Positions 40,451-45,101 of a DNA stretch of 45,101 nt are shown here, piece after piece. Origin of the DNA: JAFLUQ01 sp964537995 (GTDB taxonomy: Bacteria > Bacillota > Clostridia > UMGS1883). A program made the translations under genes and the position numbers. Below the pieces are notes generated by a model. It saw nothing but the letters and a program-made list of their open reading frames with translations. It did no database searches and was not told the origin of the DNA. Every line of letters begins with the position of its first letter. Position 1 is the stretch's first letter. The stretch covers positions 1 through 45,101 of the forward strand of contig CAZICW010000008.1 of NCBI GenBank assembly GCA_964537995.1. The letters run 5' to 3'.

Positions 40451-41652
40451 AGTTTTTTATCTCTCAGCGCCTTTGCTTCGGAAAGTATTCTGTCGGCGAT
40501 TTCAAGCTTTGTGCCGCTCAGAGCTTCATTTTCACGCCCGTCCGCAAACAAAAGCGTAACCTCGTTCGTATCGGTTCCGAAGCCAGCGCCTTCGGTTTTT
40601 AAATTGTTGGCGGCTATCATATCGAGATTTTTGGCATTCAGCTTGCGCCGCGCGCTTTCGATAAGCCCGCGTGTTTCCATGCAGAAGCCGACAAGCGTCT
40701 GATTATCGGGCTTTATTTTTCCCAGCTCTGCCAAAATATCCCTGTTTTTCACAAGCCTTATTTCGCCGAAGCCGCTCTCCTTTTTGATTTTATCCTCGGA
40801 AACGCTTTCGGGGCGAAAATCTCCAACGGCGGCGGCCTTGACAATTATGTCGCAATCCGCGCTGCGGTCAAGAACCGCGTCATACATTTCTTCGGCGGAA
40901 AGCACGTTTACAATATTTACGCCCATCGGCGCCTTAAGGGACGTTGGCCCGCTCACAAGAGTAACCTGCGCGCCGCGCAGAACGGCGGCTTCGGCAACGG
41001 CATAGCCCATTTTTCCGCTTGAGCCGTTTGAAATGTAACGCACGGGGTCTATCGCCTCGCGCGTCGGGCCTGCCGTCACGAGAACTCTAAGTCCCTTTAA
41101 GTCTTTGGGACGCGCAATTTCAAGAATTACTCTTTCCACGATTTTTTCCGGCTCCGGAAGTCTGCCCTTACCCTCGGTTCCGCAGGCAAGAAGCCCTGTG
41201 TCCGGCTCCATGAAAATATATCCCATGGTCTTGAGCTTTTGAATATTCTCCTGAACAATAGGGTTTTCGTACATATTTGTATTCATCGCCGGAGCAATTA
41301 TAACCGGAGCCTTTGCCGCCATGACCGTGGTGGAAACCATGTCGTCGGCAATGCCGCAGGCAATTTTCCCGATTATATTTGCTGTCGCCGGAGCGATTAC
41401 AATGGCGTCCGCTTTTTGCGCCAAGGAAATATGCGCGATATCAAGGGAGGACGGTTCGGTGAACATATCCGTCACAACGGGGGTTTTTGTTATGGAGCGC
41501 AACGAAAGAGGAGTTATAAACTCCTGAGCGTGCTTTGTCATTATAACATCGACGCGCGCGCCGTTTTTAACAAAACCGCTCGCCGCAGCGACAGCTTTAT
41601 AGGCGGCAATTCCGCCCGTTATGCACAAAACGATATTCTTTCCCTTAAGCAA
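40447..41652 (-). CDS. coaBC: Bifunctional phosphopantothenoylcysteine decarboxylase/phosphopantothenate--cysteine ligase
   Basis: 401 residues. The N-terminal flavin-dependent CoaC part shows LCITGGIAAYKA, the active-site His in DIAHISLA, PAMNTNMYENP and the lid CGTEGKGRLPEP. The CoaB part begins near residue 185 with VLVTAGPTREAIDPVRYISNGSSGKMG and includes VKAAAVGDFRP. Together they make 4'-phosphopantetheine, the precursor of coenzyme A. The start is TTG at 41652, with GGA a few bases upstream; no ATG fits the conserved N-terminus. It lies 21 bases after rpoZ. Confidence 0.96.
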   Translation of the reverse strand: MLKGKNIVLCITGGIAAYKAVAAASGFVKNGARVDVIMTKHAQEFITPLSLRSITKTPVVTDMFTEPSSLDIAHISLAQKADAIVIAPATANIIGKIACGIADDMVSTTVMAAKAPVIIAPAMNTNMYENPIVQENIQKLKTMGYIFMEPDTGLLACGTEGKGRLPEPEKIVERVILEIARPKDLKGLRVLVTAGPTREAIDPVRYISNGSSGKMGYAVAEAAVLRGAQVTLVSGPTSLKAPMGVNIVNVLSAEEMYDAVLDRSADCDIIVKAAAVGDFRPESVSEDKIKKESGFGEIRLVKNRDILAELGKIKPDNQTLVGFCMETRGLIESARRKLNAKNLDMIAANNLKTEGAGFGTDTNEVTLLFADGRENEALSGTKLEIADRILSEAKALRDKKL

Positions 41653-41673
41653 AGTTCCGACCCCGTTCCTTAT

Positions 41674-41892
41674 TTATTCCTTTATTTTTATTGCGTCCTC
41701 GGCAGCCTTAACCGCCTCGGCGGGCATAATCGGATGGACATAGCCCTCGGCGATTTCCTTTATTGCCATATTCACGGCTTTGTCGCAGTTGCCTGTCGAG
41801 GCAAGCTGACGGGCGCGTTTGCTTGTAGCTATGACAAGCGAGTATCTTGAATCAAATTCTTTCATCAGTGTTGAAATTTCGGGATAAAGCAT
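41674..41892 (-). CDS. rpoZ: RNA polymerase omega subunit
   Basis: 72 residues. The segment RYSLVIATSKRARQLA is the conserved core of omega, which binds the C-terminal tail of beta-prime and helps RNA polymerase assembly. AVNMAIKEIAEGYV matches the second conserved helix. It lies two bases after the gmk stop and shares its context (gmk-rpoZ-coaBC-priA), which is the same in many Firmicutes. GAAGGAGAT precedes the ATG. Confidence 0.93.
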   Translation of the reverse strand: MLYPEISTLMKEFDSRYSLVIATSKRARQLASTGNCDKAVNMAIKEIAEGYVHPIMPAEAVKAAEDAIKIKE

Positions 41893-41894
41893 AT

Positions 41895-42506
41895 TTATAT
41901 CTCCTTCTTGATAAAATTATTTATAAAATCCATGTTTCGCGGCATATAGCATTTTTCGGCGGCAATTATGGCTTCAAGCCTTCCGACCGCTTGCTCTACG
42001 CTGTCGTTGAGAAGCATATAGTTGTATTTTCCGGCAACGGCAAATTCCTGCTCCGCCTTTTTCAGCCGCGCTTCTATAACCTCGGAGGATTCGGTGCCGC
42101 GCTTCATGAGCCTTTCCTTTAATATTTCAAATGAGGGCGGACAAACAAAAATGAAAACTCCTTCGGGGCAGTGCGACCGCACCTGCATAGCGCCGCTGCT
42201 TTCAATTTCAAGAATAACGTCGCGCCCCGCCTCAAGCTGCTCAAGCACCTTGACCCTCGGCGTGCCGTAATAATTACCGCAGTACACGGCATACTCAAGA
42301 AAACCTCCGCGCGCAATTTCCGAACGAAAGCCTTCCTCGCTCATAAAATAATAGTTCACGCCGTGGACTTCGTTTTCACGCGGCTTGCGTGTCGTGGCGG
42401 AAATTGAAAGATAAGCTTCGGGGTGCTTTTCGGTAAAAGCCTTGCATATAGTCCCCTTTCCGGCTCCGCTTGGACCGGAAATAACGAATAGATTACCGCT
42501 ACTCAC
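41895..42506 (-). CDS. gmk: Guanylate kinase
   Basis: 203 residues. It phosphorylates GMP to GDP. The P-loop SGPSGAGKGTI is near residue 9-19, followed by SISATTRKPRENEVHGVNYYF (GMP binding), GNYYGTPRVKV, LEIESSGAMQVR and a lid with KRGTESSEVIEARLKKA. The ATG overlaps the remA stop by four bases and is preceded by a GAGGAAGAA run. Confidence 0.96.
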   Translation of the reverse strand: MSSGNLFVISGPSGAGKGTICKAFTEKHPEAYLSISATTRKPRENEVHGVNYYFMSEEGFRSEIARGGFLEYAVYCGNYYGTPRVKVLEQLEAGRDVILEIESSGAMQVRSHCPEGVFIFVCPPSFEILKERLMKRGTESSEVIEARLKKAEQEFAVAGKYNYMLLNDSVEQAVGRLEAIIAAEKCYMPRNMDFINNFIKKEI

Positions 42507-42766
42507 TGTTCTTCCTCCTCCACAACAACCATTTTGGCTTCGTGCCTTGACGCGATGGTTTCCGGCTGAATCGCCGAAAGAATAACGTGATTGCTGTCCA
42601 TAACGATTACGCTTCGCGTTTTGCGGCCGTATGTGGCATCAATAAGCAGACCCTTTTCTCGGCTCTCCTGAATAAGCCGCTTTATCGGCGCGCTATCGGG
42701 AGCAACGACGGAAACAAGCCTCAAATCGGAAATCATATTTCCGTATCCAATGTTTATAAGTCTCAT
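42503..42766 (-). CDS. remA: RemA-type DUF370 regulator
   Basis: 87 residues. The N-terminal LINIGYGNMISDLRLVSVVAPDSAPIKR and the ATYGRKTRSVIVMDSNHVILSAIQPETI segment are highly characteristic of DUF370. In B. subtilis RemA is a ring-forming DNA-binding protein that activates biofilm matrix and osmoprotection genes; in Clostridia the target set is unknown. It lies between yicC and gmk, as in many Firmicutes, and ends in an acidic tail (VVVEEEEQ). Confidence 0.94.
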   Translation of the reverse strand: MRLINIGYGNMISDLRLVSVVAPDSAPIKRLIQESREKGLLIDATYGRKTRSVIVMDSNHVILSAIQPETIASRHEAKMVVVEEEEQ

Positions 42767-42776
42767 TCTGCGCCCC

Positions 42777-43652
42777 CTATTCTATATTCTGGCATTGTTC
42801 GCGCAGCTTTTCGATTTCGGCTTTTGCGTCAATCACAAGTCTTGCGGTTTCCAAATCGCCGGACTTGCTGCCGACTGTATTAATTTCGCGGTTCATTTCC
42901 TGAATAAGGAAATCCAGCTTGCGACCGACCGGCTCACTGCTTTTAAGCATTGAGCGCATTTGCTGAATATGGCTTTTCATGCGAACGATTTCCTCGTTGA
43001 CGTTTACCTTGTCGGAAAAAATTGCCACTTCCGTCAGAAGGCGGCTTTCGTCACAGGGAATTTCCGCCATAAGCTCTCTTATCCTTACTTCGATTTTTTC
43101 ACGGTATTCCTTGACAATCTGCGGAGCGCGCTCCTCGATTTTCAGGGTAAGCTCTTCGACGCAGTCAAGTCTTTTATTCATATCGTCGTAAAGGCGCAAA
43201 CCCTCGTCGCGCCGCATTTTGTCCAAGCCTGCCAAGCCCTTTTCAAGAGCTTCGAGAATTGCCGCAAGCAGAGCCTCGTCATCATCCTCAAGCTTATCTA
43301 CCGTGAAAACATCCGGTATGCGGAGAAAGTCGGCGGCGCGCAGCGAAGAATCGAGATTCAGCTCGCCGAGCTTGCGAAGCCCTTCGCAATATCCTCGCGC
43401 AAGTTCAAGATCGACTCTGACGACGCCGCTCGGAGCCTCCTTATTTTCGACGGATATGAAAATATCGACTTTGCCTCTGCTGATTGCTTCGGCCGCTTTT
43501 TTGCGCACAAATTCTTCGGCAAAGGTGTAAATGCGCGGGCATTTAACGCAGAAGTCGCTGTAACGATGATTAACCGCACGGATTTCAACGGTAAATTCCT
43601 TGCCGCCAATGTTGCTGCTTCCGCTGCCGTAGCCTGTCATGCTTTTTATCAT
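42777..43652 (-). CDS. YicC/YloC family endoribonuclease
   Basis: 291 residues, usual length. It begins IKSMTGYGSG and EIRAVNHRYSDFCVKCPR, the hallmarks of the YicC N-terminal domain; the C-terminal DUF1732 part includes CDESRLLTEVAIFSDKVNVNEEIVRMKSHI and GRKLDFLIQEMNREINTVGSKS. YicC-type proteins of E. coli and B. subtilis (YloC) have been reported as endoribonucleases that affect small-RNA and mRNA decay. It is the first gene of the long minus-strand unit, with a good promoter and a GAGGGTGA ribosome site. Confidence 0.94.
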   Translation of the reverse strand: MIKSMTGYGSGSSNIGGKEFTVEIRAVNHRYSDFCVKCPRIYTFAEEFVRKKAAEAISRGKVDIFISVENKEAPSGVVRVDLELARGYCEGLRKLGELNLDSSLRAADFLRIPDVFTVDKLEDDDEALLAAILEALEKGLAGLDKMRRDEGLRLYDDMNKRLDCVEELTLKIEERAPQIVKEYREKIEVRIRELMAEIPCDESRLLTEVAIFSDKVNVNEEIVRMKSHIQQMRSMLKSSEPVGRKLDFLIQEMNREINTVGSKSGDLETARLVIDAKAEIEKLREQCQNIE

Positions 43653-43694
43653 AGGTTCACCCTCTTAAAAATTTACATAACTGTTGATTCTATA

Positions 43695-43723
43695 ATTATA
43701 CCATTATTTTGCCCATAAGTCAA
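43695..43723 (-). promoter_or_regulatory. Sigma-A promoter of the long yicC-to-perR gene cluster
   Basis: Minus strand TTGACT (43723-43718), 17-base spacer, TATAAT (43700-43695), 11 of 12 positions matching. It is the only strong promoter I see for the 18 genes downstream of it. Confidence 0.83.
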
Positions 43724-43773
43724 CACTTCGTAACAAATTTAATAATTTTTGCACGCTTTTTGCAAAAAATCTA

Positions 43774-43802
43774 TGGACAATTTCCATAAATAATGTTAAT
43801 AT
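43774..43802 (+). promoter_or_regulatory. Sigma-A promoter for dprA
   Basis: TGGACA (43774-43779), 17-base spacer, TAATAT (43797-43802). It gives an untranslated leader of about 70 bases in which I see no riboswitch or strong hairpin. Confidence 0.6.
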
Positions 43803-43879
43803 TAAAGAAGCGCCGAACAATTCGCGTTCAGAGCATAAAACGCTCGAAACGGAAATGACAGGTACGGAGGATTTTACGG

Positions 43880-45019
43880 ATGGATGATACGATTAAATGG
43901 ATTTTGCTCTCTGAGCTTGAGAATGTTCAGGGGAAATATGCTCTCGATAAGCTTGCGGCGGAGTACAGAAACATTCCGGACACGGATTTGCGCTTTTGTA
44001 CGCCGGAAGCTCAAAATTTGCTTTGTATGCTGGAAAATCCTCCGATTGACGGCGTGCGAGTCATCTGCTACAAGGACGAGTGCTATCCCAAGCGGCTCAT
44101 GGCGTTAAGCTCGCCGCCGCCGGTTCTTTATGCGCGCGGCGACATATCTTTGCTTTCCGACGGTGTTACGGCGGCGGTTGTAGGCAGCCGCAGCGCGTCG
44201 GCATACGGAATTTCGGTAACCATGGATTTCTGTCGGGATTTTTGCGAAGCGGGCATAACCGTCATTTCCGGCGGCGCGCGGGGAATAGACACAGCCGCTG
44301 CGGAAACGGCTGTGAAATACGGCGGAAAGACCATCGCCGTATTCGGCTGCGGAATTGACGTTGCCTATCCTGCCGAAAACAAAAAGCTGTTTGAAAAAAT
44401 AATAGCTTCGGGAGGAGTGACGATCAGCGAGTACCCCTTCGGTACAGCCCCTATATCCGCACATTTTCCGCGCCGCAACAGATTAATTGCGGCACTGTCG
44501 GATTGCTGCGTCGTAACGGAGGCGGGGCTGAAAAGCGGCTCGCTTATAACGGCAAATTTCGCGCTTGAGCTGCGCAAGCCGCTTTTTGCGGTGCCGGGCA
44601 ATATAACCTCGAAGGAAAGCGCCGGAACAAATCACCTCATAAAAACGGGGGCGTCGCTTGCGGTAAGCGGAATGCAGGTCGCGGCGGAGCTGAAGGTGCT
44701 GCTCTCTTTTTCCGAACGGAAGTCCGCGCCGAAAAAGCAAAAATTCACTCCTCTTTTCCTCGGAAAAGACAAAGCAAAGGGAACGCCGCCGCGAAAGAAA
44801 AAGGAGCAAATCTCTCCCAAGACAGAAAAGCTCGACAATAATTCAAGTGAAAATGAAAAAATAATTATAGATGCGATCCTTGCCGGAAAAACAAGCGCCG
44901 CCGAGCTTGCGGACGCGACGGGACTGCCCGAAACCCTGCTTACACCGGCGCTCGTTATGATGGAGCTGAACGGAATAATCAAAAAGGAATACGGCGAGAG
45001 GTATTCTCTTGTGCGCTGA
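43880..45019 (+). CDS. dprA: DNA-processing protein DprA
   Basis: 379 residues. An N-terminal helical part is followed by the Rossmann-like DprA domain: YPKRLMALSSPPPVLYARG, AVVGSRSASAYG, VISGGARGIDTAAAETAV, AVFGCGIDVAYPAEN and FPRRNRLIAALSDCCVVTEAGLKSGSLITA. After a lysine-rich linker (about 285-325) a small winged-helix domain closes the protein (ENEKIIIDAILAGKTSAAELADATGLP). DprA binds incoming single-stranded DNA and loads RecA in natural transformation; it is also kept in species not known to be competent. The ATG follows CGGAGG. In many Firmicutes topA comes next, but the window ends 82 bases after the stop. Confidence 0.95.
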   Translation: MDDTIKWILLSELENVQGKYALDKLAAEYRNIPDTDLRFCTPEAQNLLCMLENPPIDGVRVICYKDECYPKRLMALSSPPPVLYARGDISLLSDGVTAAVVGSRSASAYGISVTMDFCRDFCEAGITVISGGARGIDTAAAETAVKYGGKTIAVFGCGIDVAYPAENKKLFEKIIASGGVTISEYPFGTAPISAHFPRRNRLIAALSDCCVVTEAGLKSGSLITANFALELRKPLFAVPGNITSKESAGTNHLIKTGASLAVSGMQVAAELKVLLSFSERKSAPKKQKFTPLFLGKDKAKGTPPRKKKEQISPKTEKLDNNSSENEKIIIDAILAGKTSAAELADATGLPETLLTPALVMMELNGIIKKEYGERYSLVR

Positions 45020-45101
45020 AATCGGTATTTAAAAACAAACAGGCGAAAATATCGAATAAAAATTTTTAAATTTGCTATTGTAATTCGCTGAAAAATTTGG
45101 T

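Noticed and set aside
43803..43879. Possible structured leader of dprA
   Set aside because: Only short, weak inverted repeats are present and nothing resembles a known riboswitch.
1..45101. CRISPR arrays, tRNA or rRNA genes, insertion sequences, prophage genes
   Set aside because: I saw no regularly spaced direct repeats, no clover-leaf or rRNA sequences, and no transposase or phage proteins in any frame.

Overview
The window is a chromosomal segment of a spore-forming, low-G+C-lineage Firmicute (class Clostridia, probably an uncultured gut-type Oscillospirales/Clostridiales relative). The main evidence is a complete spoIIIAA-AH sporulation operon, Clostridia-type neighbourhoods such as yicC-remA-gmk-rpoZ-coaBC-priA-def-fmt-rsmB-rlmN-prpC-prkC-rsgA-rpe-thiN, strong Shine-Dalgarno sites, several near-consensus sigma-A promoters with 17-bp spacers, and frequent TTG/GTG starts. 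Base composition looks balanced. I saw no rRNA, tRNA, transposase, phage gene or CRISPR array, so this is mostly core genome. No gap between genes exceeds 300 bases.

Layout. 1-1057 (minus): a secreted protein running off the edge, then an unusual phosphoribosyltransferase-like protein. 1197-2075: a DUF4380 protein, divergent from it. 2255-5938: a MurJ/SpoVB-type flippase, a small Cys-motif protein, an HD-domain protein and a DUF975 membrane protein. 5999-9831: alaS, a HIT protein and a WG-repeat lipoprotein. 9896-11044 (minus): tmcAL. 11150-13366: pta-ackA (acetate/ATP formation). 13541-16199: argG-argH (last two steps of arginine synthesis), with a terminator-like hairpin between them. 16261-18628: a D,D-carboxypeptidase, a pseudouridine synthase and two small unknown proteins. 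18701-23593: spoIIIAA-AH and an Asp23-family gene. 23684-26145: a fucose/arabinose isomerase-type enzyme, araD and a TSCPD-domain protein. 26254-27718 (minus): a short MetNI-type ABC transporter without a visible binding protein. 27800-43652 (minus): 18 tightly packed genes that look like one transcription unit of almost 16 kb. 43880-45019: dprA.

How the genes work together. The long minus-strand unit joins nucleotide supply (gmk), transcription (omega), CoA synthesis, replication restart, start-codon chemistry (def, fmt), rRNA modification and ribosome assembly (rsmB, rlmN, rsgA), a PASTA-kinase/phosphatase signalling pair, rpe and thiN, and ends with a PerR-type regulator overlapping a small helix-turn-helix protein. 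The spoIIIA block encodes the mother-cell part of the feeding-tube channel that serves the engulfed forespore.

I found no single dramatic new system. The points most worth checking are the phosphoribosyltransferase-like family with a rewritten PRPP loop, the sugar isomerase/AraD pair without a kinase downstream of asp23, the MetN-like ATPase without its regulatory domain, the T8/G10 homopolymer encoding the tail of the small HTH regulator, and the hairpin inside argGH.
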